NCBI GenBank assembly: GCA_021737405.1
Contig: JAIPEG010000004.1
Coordinates: 124,001 to 188,000, forward strand
DNA from: Bacteriovoracaceae bacterium
Lineage (GTDB): Bacteria; Bdellovibrionota; Bacteriovoracia; Bacteriovoracales; Bacteriovoracaceae
Length of the DNA: 64,000 bases
Direction: 5' to 3'
Part shown: positions 1-8,246 of the stretch, piece by piece
How the letters are laid out: every line of letters starts with the position of its first letter
How positions within the stretch are numbered: the first letter of the stretch is position 1
Program-made: the position numbers and the translations under genes
Notes under the pieces: generated by a model
The model's input: the letters and a program-made list of their open reading frames with translations, nothing else
Databases searched by the model: none
Told to the model about the DNA's origin: nothing

Positions 1-2
1 TT

Positions 3-308
3 CAAGGCAATAACTTTTGGATGCAACAGCAACAGCAGCAGCAGCAACAAATGCAGCAGCAACAGTCTCGTTCAAATTTTTCAAATTACATAAACCAATC
101 AAATTATCAGACTGGCCAGGCGGCAGCGCAAGGGCTTTATCATAACTACTTGCAGGCAGGTCAAGCCTATGGCGCTGGTGTTCAGGGCTATGGTCAAGGT
201 GGTGCTGGTTATGGTGGCTTCTTTGGTGGCGTACCCTATGGTATGGGTGGCGTTCGTGCAGGAGCTTCTATTGGTGGTTACGCCGGTATTGGATTTGGCT
301 TTAATTAA
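3..308 (+). CDS. C-terminal part of a Q-rich, Gly/Tyr-rich protein (5' end outside window)
   Basis: The reading frame is open to the left edge of the window, so the start lies upstream; the first in-frame ATG at 21 is probably internal. The visible part begins with about 14 glutamines broken by one Met, then an N/Q/S-rich stretch, then a tail of Gly, Tyr, Ala and Phe with repeated GYG/GGV units, ending GIGFGFN. No catalytic motif or membrane segment can be seen. The composition recalls prion-like or amyloid-forming tails and surface-adhesive proteins, but this is inference from composition only. A bidirectional terminator follows 33 bases after the stop. Confidence 0.7.
   Translation, partial: QGNNFWMQQQQQQQQQMQQQQSRSNFSNYINQSNYQTGQAAAQGLYHNYLQAGQAYGAGVQGYGQGGAGYGGFFGGVPYGMGGVRAGASIGGYAGIGFGFN
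24..65 (+). repeat. CAG/CAA trinucleotide tract coding for polyglutamine
   Basis: Nine Gln codons, one ATG, then four more Gln codons, mixing CAG and CAA. The tract is inside the coding frame and would change protein length by slippage without shifting the frame. Confidence 0.8.
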
Positions 309-341
309 TGCGTGATAAGTAAGAAATAAATCTTAGAAAAG

Positions 342-367
342 AAAGGCTCCGTTAAGGAGCCTTTTTT
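342..367. terminator. Bidirectional rho-independent terminator
   Basis: A 9-bp stem (AAAGGCTCC / GGAGCCTTT) with loop GTTAA is followed by a T run on the plus strand and by TTTCTTTTC on the minus strand. It lies between the convergent genes ending at 308 and 366 and can serve both. Confidence 0.85.
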
Positions 368-782
368 ATTTGTTGTGAATCAGTGTTTTAATATCGTGCC
401 TAAATATGACTTGAATCTTGTCAGCATCTATAAGCTTATCAATAACACCAGGACCAAATTTAGGATGGTCAATAATGTCTCCAAGTTCAAACTTGGCCTT
501 AATAGAATATTTTTGAGATTTAGAACTAGAGCTTGCTACTCTATCCATCCAAATGTCTGAAATAGAATCAGCGCTTGTGGTTTTCTTAGTTGTTTTTCCT
601 CTTTTCGTTTTAGATGCTTTAACATTTGAAGGATCTTTGTAAGCATGAGTATTTTGGCAAGTCTTACATTGTACTTTGCCAATGGTTGTCTCACTTTTCA
701 TGGCCATGATCAGATGGGCCAATGTGAGTTTACATTTATTACAATAGGAGAGAACTTCTTTTCCAACGCCCAGTTGACTCAT
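366..782 (-). CDS. Small zinc-finger protein with a C-terminal HPKFGPG (tudor/SH3-like) motif
   Basis: About 138 aa. The ATG at 782 is preceded by AAAGGA six bases upstream, so I prefer it to the ATG 84 bases further out. Residues 13-45 hold two CxxC pairs (CNKC and CKTC), the pattern of a zinc ribbon. A basic Lys/Thr-rich linker follows. The last 40 residues contain GDIIDHPKFGPGVI, resembling the short beta-barrel module at the C-terminus of UvrD/PcrA helicases and in CarD-like proteins, which contacts RNA polymerase. A role in nucleic-acid or polymerase binding is inference. It is divergent from uvrC and I know no named family for the full length. Confidence 0.7.
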   Translation of the reverse strand: MSQLGVGKEVLSYCNKCKLTLAHLIMAMKSETTIGKVQCKTCQNTHAYKDPSNVKASKTKRGKTTKKTTSADSISDIWMDRVASSSSKSQKYSIKAKFELGDIIDHPKFGPGVIDKLIDADKIQVIFRHDIKTLIHNK

Positions 783-897
783 GAATATCCTTTGGATAGC
801 TGCTATAAGGGTTTTAAGAGGGTTTAAAGTAAATGACAATGCGTGCAAAGTAAAGACTGTATGCAATGGACTAAGTATTTGAAAAAATAGTGAATGT

Positions 898-2766
898 ATG
901 ACGAAAGAGAACCCTAGGGTATTGAAATTATTAGAGAAGGCAAAATCCCTACCGCGAAAGCCAGGGTGCTATCTCATGAAGTCCTCAAAGGGCAAAATAC
1001 TTTACGTCGGAAAGGCGAAAGATCTTAAGGCTCGGGTATCAAGTTATTTTCAAAAGTCAGTGAAATCTCCTAAAACAGAGATTTTGGTTGGTCACATTAG
1101 AGAATTTGAATTTCTTCTTACCGATACGGAAGCCGAAGCTCTGATCCTAGAAAATAACCTGATAAAGAAACATACCCCAAAGTACAACATTATGATGAGG
1201 GATGATAAGTCATACCCTTACATAACAATTGATTTTAACGAACCTTTTCCTCGCTTACAGTATCAACGAAAAGTTAAAAGAGGAGCAGGTAAAAAGGTCT
1301 TCGGTCCCTTCGTTCATGGAACAAATATTTCAGATGTATTAAGAATTCTTATAAAATCCTTTCAATTGAGGGATTGTACTATACGTGAGTTTCACTCAAG
1401 AAAAGAGCCATGCCTGCTTTATCAAATTAAGCAGTGTAGTGCTCCTTGTGTTGGAAAAATTTCTGCTCATCAATATGATGAAGATCTGAGATTAGCGACG
1501 AACTTCTTTGAGGATAAAGCGAAGACTTCATTCAAAATATTAGAAGAGAGAATGCATCTATTAGCAGAGAGCGAAGAGTTTGAGCACGCAGCGATGATTA
1601 GAGACAACCTAGAAGTACTTCAGCGTTTTATGGAATTTGGGAATCAAGAAAACGCAGAGATCAATGGCACTGCTAAAAATATTGATATCGTCTCCTACCA
1701 TGTTGGTGAAATTGAAGTGGATTTAGCGATTTACCTCGTTCGAAACGGCCTTTTGCTTGGACACAAGAACTTTCACTTTCCCGTTGTCGATTGTTCAGAG
1801 GAGATTGAAAGTGAAGTTATTAATTTTATCTTTCAATACTATTCTTCAGGTGGAGAGTCCCTGCCTGAAATAATTGTGACGGAGTTTTCAAAGGAGAATA
1901 ATAAACTTTTTCAAGATGCTTTAAAGTCGTTAGCTTCTATAAAGGTTTTGAAACCAAAGACTAAGAATCTCGATTTAACTTCTTTAATGAATCTAACCCA
2001 TGATCAGGCGAGAGAGCACCAAAGGGTGCGCATCACCAATGAAGACTCTGTCTATGTTGGTCTGAATAAACTCAAAGATCTTCTTGGGATGAAAGAGCGC
2101 CCCGTTGTTTTAGAGTGCTATGACATAGCCATTTTTCAAGGTAGTTCTCCAACAGCAGCACAAATCGTTTTTAGGGATGGAAGGCCAGATAAAGGGTCCT
2201 ACCGCAACTATCATCTGACGGAAAGAGAAGAAGGTAATAACGACTTTGCCATGTTGGAAGAGGTTCTTAAGAGAAGGCTAGAGAGTGGAGAACTTCCCGA
2301 TGTATTTATTGTCGATGGTGGAAAGGGACAATTAAGTTCGTTTTTGAAAGTATTGGAAGAGGCGAAATTAGATATCCCGGTTTGTGCGATTGCTAAGTCT
2401 AAATCAATTGGAGAGTTCAATGATGAGGTCGTGGAAAAGACTGAGGAAAGACTTTTTATTCCCAATCGGGCCAATCCATATCTTTTAGCAAAGAATAAAT
2501 CACTCTTTAGAATCATCACACAGATGAGAGATGAGGCACACCGTTTCTCTAGAAGACTTCACCATAAGGCAGAGAAGAAAAGAACCATTACGAGTTGGGT
2601 GGATCAGGTTGAGGGTGTTGGACCAAAAATGAGGAAAAAGATTTTAAATAATATTAAATTATCCCCAACAGATTTATCTCGGATGGAGCCTGAGGAGATC
2701 TCCCATGAATTGGAGGTCTCCTTGAAAATCGCAAAAAATATTTTGAAGGTTTTGCGACCTAATTAA
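898..2766 (+). CDS. uvrC: UvrABC excinuclease subunit C
   Basis: 622 aa, the usual length. UvrC makes both incisions, 3' and 5' of a bulky DNA lesion, once UvrAB has marked it. The N-terminal GIY-YIG nuclease is at about 18-95, with GCYLM and YVGKAKDL. The UVR (UvrB-binding) helix pair is at about 212-245. The C-terminal RNase H-like nuclease has ECYDIA near 407 and VDGGKGQL near 472, and a helix-hairpin-helix with VEGVGPKMRKK lies near 571. There is no clear Shine-Dalgarno before the ATG. Its stop overlaps the end of the convergent zinc-ribbon gene by 8 bases. Confidence 0.97.
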   Translation: MTKENPRVLKLLEKAKSLPRKPGCYLMKSSKGKILYVGKAKDLKARVSSYFQKSVKSPKTEILVGHIREFEFLLTDTEAEALILENNLIKKHTPKYNIMMRDDKSYPYITIDFNEPFPRLQYQRKVKRGAGKKVFGPFVHGTNISDVLRILIKSFQLRDCTIREFHSRKEPCLLYQIKQCSAPCVGKISAHQYDEDLRLATNFFEDKAKTSFKILEERMHLLAESEEFEHAAMIRDNLEVLQRFMEFGNQENAEINGTAKNIDIVSYHVGEIEVDLAIYLVRNGLLLGHKNFHFPVVDCSEEIESEVINFIFQYYSSGGESLPEIIVTEFSKENNKLFQDALKSLASIKVLKPKTKNLDLTSLMNLTHDQAREHQRVRITNEDSVYVGLNKLKDLLGMKERPVVLECYDIAIFQGSSPTAAQIVFRDGRPDKGSYRNYHLTEREEGNNDFAMLEEVLKRRLESGELPDVFIVDGGKGQLSSFLKVLEEAKLDIPVCAIAKSKSIGEFNDEVVEKTEERLFIPNRANPYLLAKNKSLFRIITQMRDEAHRFSRRLHHKAEKKRTITSWVDQVEGVGPKMRKKILNNIKLSPTDLSRMEPEEISHELEVSLKIAKNILKVLRPN

Positions 2767-2971
2767 GAATATGTAATAGCTTCTTATTTCCGCCACCACA
2801 CTCTGGACATCTTGCCGTTTCCTGAACGTAGAGATTTTTGTAGTCTGAAAGGTGAGTGAAAATAAGCTTTCCTCCACATACTTGGCAGTCATCAATTTGC
2901 TTTTTTACTTGAGAAATATCGCCGAAATATTCTTCGAATCTTTCAAATTTAAAGTCGACCTCTTTTGACAT
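2759..2971 (-). CDS. Small zinc-ribbon protein
   Basis: 70 aa. The start at ATG 2971 is supported by GAGGAG seven bases upstream; a longer frame from 2986 would translate the ribosome-binding site itself. Two CxxC pairs (CQVCGG near residue 30 and CPECGGG near 58) make a four-cysteine zinc ribbon. The N-terminus is charged (FKFERFEEYFGDISQ). Function is unknown; proteins of this size are often regulators or accessory subunits. It is convergent with uvrC and shares its last 8 bases. Confidence 0.75.
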   Translation of the reverse strand: MSKEVDFKFERFEEYFGDISQVKKQIDDCQVCGGKLIFTHLSDYKNLYVQETARCPECGGGNKKLLHILN

Positions 2972-3115
2972 GGTCGTTCTCCTCAAATTTTATGGGGTCT
3001 ATGACCCGTTGCAGGTAATACTATTTCGACTTAACTTAAGTGCTCCTTTACATAAGATTGATACAATGGGATTACTTGGATTAATTTACCCTTCTTAATG
3101 CAAAGGTGACTGCCA

Positions 3116-3961
3116 GTGTCAGGTATAGACTATAAAAAATTAAGAGCAGCTCAAAAGGAAATGGCCAGAAAAGGGACCTTTCCCTTTCCAACCTATGCCG
3201 AAGCCCTTTTCTCGCAAGTTTTGATAACCAGAAGGCCTATTGAAAGTGCTTTTGGAAAAAACTTTGAAAAGAAGAATAATAAGAAGCCTTTGGCCGTACC
3301 CGGACCTCAAGTGGCTTCGACAAGAGAAGAAGGCCCGCGAGGTGATGAAGAGAAGAAGGGACTATTACAATCTTTGGGGCGATTTGTTTCTGAATCAGCT
3401 GATGAGGAATCTATTGTTTCTTTTAAAGGCGGTGAACTTAAAGATAAATCTACTTTAAAAAGTGATCTTGTTCTGAAGCAATCAGACCTAGTAACAGGCA
3501 TTCAGCCCCGTATAATCGATACCTTTAATGAAAAAACAAAGGTTATATTCGTAGGAGAATGTCCAAAAGATTTTGATTCTGAAAGTCCTGATTCAGATCT
3601 TTTGAGTAAGATGATTACTGCTATGAAGATAAGAGTTGGAACTCATTGTCGTGTATTTATCACAAAAGATAGTGAGATTGCTGAGCAGGAGTGGTTTGGC
3701 CTCTTAAAAGAGTTAACAAGTGATATTCAAGAAATCATTGTTGTTTCTCTTGGGGCGCTGGCAACCAATACAATTCTTCAGAAAAAAGAGCGACTTTCAA
3801 AAATTCACGGCAAAGAATTCAATTTATCTCTTAAGAGAGGGGCTGAGACGGTTCAAATCAGAGTATTTCCGGTTTTTCACCCTGATATTCTTCAAATTAA
3901 TCCCAATATGAAGCGCTCTGCTTGGCTTGACCTTCAAAAAGTCATGGAGTTTCTTTCTTAA
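3116..3961 (+). CDS. Uracil-DNA-glycosylase-fold protein with degenerate motifs
   Basis: 281 aa from a GTG with AAAGG upstream. Residues 1-140 are low complexity and charged. The C-terminal half (about 142-281) keeps the outline of family 4/5 UDGs: VIFVGECP at the place of the GEAPG motif, SLGALATNTIL in the middle, and FHPDILQINPNMKRSAW near the end, like the HPSxLL..P..KR.xW motif. The first motif has lost its glycine (GECPKDF) and the four iron-sulphur cysteines of family 4 are not seen. It may be a DNA-binding relative without glycosylase activity, or a divergent enzyme. The placement rests on motifs only. Confidence 0.6.
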   Translation: MSGIDYKKLRAAQKEMARKGTFPFPTYAEALFSQVLITRRPIESAFGKNFEKKNNKKPLAVPGPQVASTREEGPRGDEEKKGLLQSLGRFVSESADEESIVSFKGGELKDKSTLKSDLVLKQSDLVTGIQPRIIDTFNEKTKVIFVGECPKDFDSESPDSDLLSKMITAMKIRVGTHCRVFITKDSEIAEQEWFGLLKELTSDIQEIIVVSLGALATNTILQKKERLSKIHGKEFNLSLKRGAETVQIRVFPVFHPDILQINPNMKRSAWLDLQKVMEFLS

Positions 3962-4066
3962 TAATGCTCAATGCTGTGTTGAATAAAGCATTAAATATCG
4001 ATAAGATAGATATGTAATAAGGCGGCCACGGATTGGCCGTTTCTCGGGACCAAGGAAGGAAGCCCT

Positions 4067-5332
4067 TTGAAGGACAAACTCCTCTTCATCACCATGCTTT
4101 TCGTCTGGATCAATGCGACCAGAGGAAATGTTGCGCATATTTATGGTCGCCATTTGGAGGATAATGCGAAGTCTGGTGGAGCAGAGCTTAGAACACTGAA
4201 AAGTGACTCTCTTATTGAGACCCCGAAGATAAAGGTTCGCGTTCAGAAGTCTTTGAAAAATGTCTTCATTTCTGGAACTGATTTAAAGAGAAAATTTCAC
4301 CTCAGTAATGATATCCAGACCTTTAAAGGGCGTAAGGCGATCAAGTTTAAGTGTGAGAATTTTCAATCCAAATCCTCATTTAAAAAGCCCATACTCTTGG
4401 CGTCGCTTGGTTCAAGCACAGGCCTTATTGGTTTAGCAAAAGAGAAGTTTAAAGGTCTTCTTCATGTTGTGACCTCCAGGGAAAATGATAGTTGTGATGT
4501 TATTCATGAGACAAATTTAGAGACTTATATATCGAGTCTACTAGCTAGAGAGATGAATTCTAAATGGCCACTTGAGGCCTTAAAGGCTCAGGCCATTGCT
4601 GCTCGAACCTATGCTCTTCATAAGATGAATAGTGGTCAGGTTAAAAAAGAGGCCGGGCACGAAACTTATTATCATATTGAAAGTTCTGAAAAGCATCAGG
4701 TAAGTGGTAATTTCTTTGATGCCAATTTAAATACAGAGCTTGCTTCTCAATCGACGGCTGGATTGGTTCTTGTAAACGAAAATGAAAAAATAGCCCCCAT
4801 TTTCTTTCATGCAAAGTGTGGAGGACGGACGCTTAGACCAGAGCAAGTTTGGCAAAATTCTCTTAAGAGTTATAAGGCCGTGCCCTGTCCTTATTGTAAA
4901 GATCACGGCTCACAAGGATTTGATAATCAAATAACCCTAAAGAAATGGCAGACATTCTTAAATTGGACCGTGAAGAAAAGGTACCTTGATAAAGAGGTAT
5001 TAACATTAAGCCTTAAAGAAGATCTTCGTATCGTTCCTGATAAAAAGTATACTCGCTATATTCGTTTTTATTTGGGGGAGCGTATTTTCTCTTTTAAGAA
5101 GGCCTTGCTTCGAAGATATTTTGGTCGCTTTATTGTGCCCTCGAATAATTTTACTTTAAAATTAGAGAATGCAGGACCAAGGGAGGTTTTGCTTAGGGTT
5201 AAGGGCGATGGGTTAGGTCATGGAGTTGGAATGTGCCAACTTGGCGCTTTGGATTTAGCTGATAAAGGTTGGGACTATCAGAAAATTTTAAGTCATTACT
5301 TTCCTGGACATGCATTGAAGAAGATTTACTAG
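4067..5332 (+). CDS. SpoIID/LytB-domain peptidoglycan lytic transglycosylase, exported
   Basis: 421 aa from a TTG with AAGGAAGG upstream, giving the signal-peptide-like start MKDKLLFITMLFVWI. The SpoIID domain covers about 140-400: YISSLLAREMNSKWPLEALK carries the catalytic glutamate of the family (about residue 161), followed by AQAIAARTYA, cysteines in HAKCGGRT and PCPYCKDHG that could bind metal, and the closing motif GLGHGVGMCQLGAL. SpoIID cleaves glycan strands from which stem peptides have been removed. The next gene, two bases on, is an amidase that could make that substrate, so the pair likely acts as a unit on the periplasmic wall. This organism shows no sign of sporulation. Confidence 0.85.
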   Translation: MKDKLLFITMLFVWINATRGNVAHIYGRHLEDNAKSGGAELRTLKSDSLIETPKIKVRVQKSLKNVFISGTDLKRKFHLSNDIQTFKGRKAIKFKCENFQSKSSFKKPILLASLGSSTGLIGLAKEKFKGLLHVVTSRENDSCDVIHETNLETYISSLLAREMNSKWPLEALKAQAIAARTYALHKMNSGQVKKEAGHETYYHIESSEKHQVSGNFFDANLNTELASQSTAGLVLVNENEKIAPIFFHAKCGGRTLRPEQVWQNSLKSYKAVPCPYCKDHGSQGFDNQITLKKWQTFLNWTVKKRYLDKEVLTLSLKEDLRIVPDKKYTRYIRFYLGERIFSFKKALLRRYFGRFIVPSNNFTLKLENAGPREVLLRVKGDGLGHGVGMCQLGALDLADKGWDYQKILSHYFPGHALKKIY

Positions 5333-5334
5333 AA

Positions 5335-6093
5335 ATGAAAAGTTTAATTTTAACACTATTGTATATATTTTCTTGTGCTACTTCAGCCTATACTATTCTC
5401 ATTGATCCCGGTCATGGAGGAGAGGATGAGGGGGCAAGGGCCAGATATTATTTTGCTAAGAAAAAGTGGCGGTTGATCAAAGAGAAAGATATAGCTTTAT
5501 CATTAGCAAAAATGATTCATGAGGAATTAGGAAAGAAAAACTTTAATACCTATCTGACAAGAAGTGTTGATCGAACGGTTACCCTTGCAGAGAGAGCGGA
5601 AATTGCAGAAAAGATTAAAGCAGACCTATTTATAAGCGTGCATATTAATAGTTCAGAAGGAAATGCTCCTCGTGGCTTTGAAACATATTATCTTGATAAT
5701 CACGAAGATTCCGCCATCAAAAAAGTAGAGCAGGTTGAAAATAAGGACTTAACAGGAAAAGAATTAATTGTGAATAAGATCTTAACGGATCTAGTGATAG
5801 AAAGAACAGTAAAGAGCTCGAAGGGGCTGGCCTCAAGTATTCATTCAAATATTCAAGTCTTAGTTGGAAAGCGCTATAAGCTAATCGATCGAGGAGTGAA
5901 ACCTGGACTTTTCTATGTTTTGGCCCTGACTAAAAGACCTGGGATTTTGTTAGAGGTGGGCTTTTTGTCAAACTCGCGAGAACTCATGAAACTTTTAGAT
6001 GAAAAGTTTCAACGACGATACGCTGTGGCAGTCGCAAAAGGAATTTCTGACTACATAAAAATGCAAAATAAATTTGAACCTGCCCTTTTATAA
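5335..6093 (+). CDS. N-acetylmuramoyl-L-alanine amidase (Amidase_3), exported
   Basis: 252 aa. The ATG at 5335 gives a clean signal peptide (MKSLILTLLYIFSCATSA), so a longer in-frame start inside the upstream gene is rejected. It cleaves the bond between muramic acid and the stem peptide. Zinc-site motifs are DPGHGGEDEGA near residue 24 and SVHINSS near 102; the catalytic glutamate lies in LLEVGFLSN near 206. The stretch between them (about 120-180) is longer than in the smallest family members and may be a regulatory insert. It follows the SpoIID gene after two bases. Confidence 0.9.
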   Translation: MKSLILTLLYIFSCATSAYTILIDPGHGGEDEGARARYYFAKKKWRLIKEKDIALSLAKMIHEELGKKNFNTYLTRSVDRTVTLAERAEIAEKIKADLFISVHINSSEGNAPRGFETYYLDNHEDSAIKKVEQVENKDLTGKELIVNKILTDLVIERTVKSSKGLASSIHSNIQVLVGKRYKLIDRGVKPGLFYVLALTKRPGILLEVGFLSNSRELMKLLDEKFQRRYAVAVAKGISDYIKMQNKFEPALL

Positions 6094-6163
6094 CTCTACT
6101 TTTTTTCCTAAGAGAGGAGCGAAAGGTTGCCCCCTCACTCCTCACTTTGGAGAGAGTAGAGAG

Positions 6164-6185
6164 TGGCCCCAATTCCGTGGGGCCA
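6164..6185. repeat. GC-rich inverted repeat between convergent genes
   Basis: TGGCCCC and GGGGCCA (7 bp) around AATTCCG. It stands where a terminator is expected for the amidase gene and the convergent lipoprotein gene, but neither strand has a T run after the stem. It may be an atypical terminator or only an RNA-stabilising hairpin. Confidence 0.5.
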
Positions 6186-6203
6186 AAAAATTCTTAAATT
6201 AAA

Positions 6204-6827
6204 TTAGTAACAATTAAGACCTGCTGAAGCGACTTGAATTGGTATGTAACCACCATAGGCTGGGCTATAAAAGCCGATGTAGCCACTTGTCACTGCACCA
6301 GTTGCACATGATCCACTATTGTTTAGGACAAGGTTTTGGACCATAAAATTACTCATCTGAGCATTGGGACCTATATACGGTACCCCATATTGAGGATCAG
6401 TCCATTGACAAAAGGAAAGTACAACATTGAAAGCTAGTTGGTTTCCATTTGTGACTTTACTTATAAAGACTAAGTCACCATTACCTGATCTTCCGTAATA
6501 AGAGCCTTGTGAGCTTCCACCCACAGAACCACTTTGAAGATTGCCAGAGATATAATTTCCGCTGCCACCTTGCTGCAGGGTAAAGGTCATGTCTTGCATA
6601 CGACCTTGTGAACATGAATAAGAACTCTTTAAGGAGTTCCAAACACTAAGGTCATTTCCGCCGTTAAAAACAGGGCTTGTACCTACTGGTAAGGTACCTG
6701 TTCCGCTGTTGCCGGGTCCAGTTTCATTTTTGTCTGAACCACATGATGTAGCTAACATAGCTACTAGTCCTAGAAGGCTAAGTTTTCGCCCTATAGATCT
6801 AAGTTTAAAATAGTTAAATGTTTTCAT
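6204..6827 (-). CDS. Hypothetical lipoprotein, Ser/Gly-rich
   Basis: 207 aa with AGGAG before the ATG. Residues 1-29 form a lipoprotein signal ending LATSC, so Cys29 is the likely lipidated residue. A Gly/Thr/Asn linker follows. The mature part is beta-rich in appearance (TFTLQQGGSGNYISGNLQSG) with three more cysteines (YSCSQ, SFCQW, GSCAT) and a final ...LNCY, so two disulphides are possible in the periplasm. No family is recognised. Confidence 0.75.
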   Translation of the reverse strand: MKTFNYFKLRSIGRKLSLLGLVAMLATSCGSDKNETGPGNSGTGTLPVGTSPVFNGGNDLSVWNSLKSSYSCSQGRMQDMTFTLQQGGSGNYISGNLQSGSVGGSSQGSYYGRSGNGDLVFISKVTNGNQLAFNVVLSFCQWTDPQYGVPYIGPNAQMSNFMVQNLVLNNSGSCATGAVTSGYIGFYSPAYGGYIPIQVASAGLNCY

Positions 6828-7160
6828 TTCTCTCTCCTGTTAAATAACTCTCTCATAGTTATGTACTGAACTAGTTGCAGAATGCGTGCCACTTTGTGCA
6901 GAGCACCCTGGAAAGCGGTAGACAGGCCTTGTTTATAGTGAATTCAGGCACTTGGGAGGTTTTTGATCGTGAAGAGATACTTTAAAATCAGAAGGAAAAT
7001 GTAAATTCTCTAACCCCTGTCAATAATTTAGTCACTCTATTGCCCCTACAGGCCCACTAGAATTGACAAGAACTTTACCCTAAGCGGCTAATGCTTTGGC
7101 ACAAAACCTTCGATCTTAAAGCATCATATTGATTGGGAAGATTTTTCTGGAAGGTAATAA
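6828..7160. other. Intergenic region between divergent genes
   Basis: 333 bases with no credible gene. It should hold the promoters of the lipoprotein (minus) and the membrane protein (plus). I can see a TTGACA at 7063-7068 but only a poor -10 about 17 bases later, and an inverted pair ATGCTTT (7091-7097) / AAAGCAT (7118-7124) spaced by 20 bases that could be an operator. Nothing else stands out. Confidence 0.5.
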
Positions 7161-8174
7161 GTGACTGAAAACACTATAATAACCTCATACTACAAAAGAG
7201 AGTGTTTAATGAGTGTCTTTGTCAGCACAGTGAAGCTTAAAGAATTGATGGTAGGAAAATGGCGAAAACTTTGGAAGAACGATGAGGCCAAGTTCCGTAT
7301 TTTTACCAGCTTAAAGATGACCTTAATTCCTCTCTTCTGTTTTTTGTTAACAGCATCGTTCTTTGCTATTCTTCTTCATATAAATCTGATCTTTTTTAAA
7401 GCTAATGAATTTAGAGGAATTTCTTCATTCGAGGAGGTTTATTTTGACTTCCTTTCTACTAGCTTGATGGATCTGGTGCCCTACATTGCCCTTTTATTTA
7501 TTTTCGTAAACATAACAGGCATCTATGTATCAGATATTCTTTTGAGACCTTTTCGGATCATAGGGGACTATTGTGAAAAGAGAAATAATGGAGAAGAGGC
7601 CAGTTATAATCCTGATTTTTTTACAGATCTAAAGCTACTAAGCCAATTTAGTGAGTTTTTCTTTTCTTATATGGAGACGGCCGAACTCAATAAAGAGCTT
7701 CATGAGGTCGCTGTGCCGAAGAAATATACAAGAATTCATCAGCCAGTTTTTGAGACGACCTTCTTCCTTCATTACTTGCTCTACATATTCGCAAGTATTC
7801 TAGTTGTTTCAATTGCTCTTTATGCCTTTGCAAATGGATTGTACGACAATCTTATTTTATTGGCGGAACAAACCCTACCTAATAACCCTAAGATCAATGT
7901 GTTTTTAAGTGAGCAAAAAGCCGTTATTGACCTTATTATTTGGTTTGGCCTCTCGGTGAGTACAATATTATACTTATTCTTAGCGAGCCATCTTTATTAC
8001 TCTGTTGCAGCACCTGCGTTTGCTGTCTTTGCTACCATGAAGTCATTCCTTAAGGGTAATTATGAACAAAGAGTTCACTTAATCGGCTTTCCGGCCCTAA
8101 GACCCCAAACGAGAAAGCTTAATAAGTACTTAGATTGGATAAATAAAAATTTAGTAAAAAAACCTACAAACTAG
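7161..8174 (+). CDS. Hypothetical inner-membrane protein, four TM segments
   Basis: 337 aa from a GTG with GGAAGG upstream; an ATG at 7209 (MSVFVSTVKL) with a weaker GAGAG is an alternative. Hydrophobic segments lie at about 52-78, 101-125, 198-220 and 250-280, with a basic N-terminus (KWRKLWK) and a charged middle loop. The layout of two TM pairs each followed by a hydrophilic stretch (for example DYCEKRNNGEE after TM2 and KSFLKGNYEQR after TM4) is loosely like HAMP-containing sensor stubs, but no signalling domain follows. Function unknown. Confidence 0.75.
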   Translation: MTENTIITSYYKRECLMSVFVSTVKLKELMVGKWRKLWKNDEAKFRIFTSLKMTLIPLFCFLLTASFFAILLHINLIFFKANEFRGISSFEEVYFDFLSTSLMDLVPYIALLFIFVNITGIYVSDILLRPFRIIGDYCEKRNNGEEASYNPDFFTDLKLLSQFSEFFFSYMETAELNKELHEVAVPKKYTRIHQPVFETTFFLHYLLYIFASILVVSIALYAFANGLYDNLILLAEQTLPNNPKINVFLSEQKAVIDLIIWFGLSVSTILYLFLASHLYYSVAAPAFAVFATMKSFLKGNYEQRVHLIGFPALRPQTRKLNKYLDWINKNLVKKPTN

Positions 8175-8246
8175 TGGTTGATTTTCTATAAGACTAATGA
8201 AGAATAGTAGAGATATTGCTCTCTCAAAAAGAAAAGGATGTATTCA

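Noticed and set aside
645-827. 60-codon plus-strand frame
   Set aside because: Lies opposite the zinc-finger gene, which has a good ribosome site and sensible motifs.
2995-3007. GGGTC-TAT-GACCC as an operator
   Set aside because: Five-base arms near the start of a small gene are expected often by chance, and nothing else supports it.
6164-6185. Rho-independent terminator after the amidase gene
   Set aside because: The stem is good but neither strand has a following T run; kept only as an inverted repeat.
7063-7092. TTGACA with a possible -10 as promoter of the membrane-protein gene
   Set aside because: The hexamer 17-18 bases downstream (GGCTAA/GCTAAT) is too poor to call a promoter.
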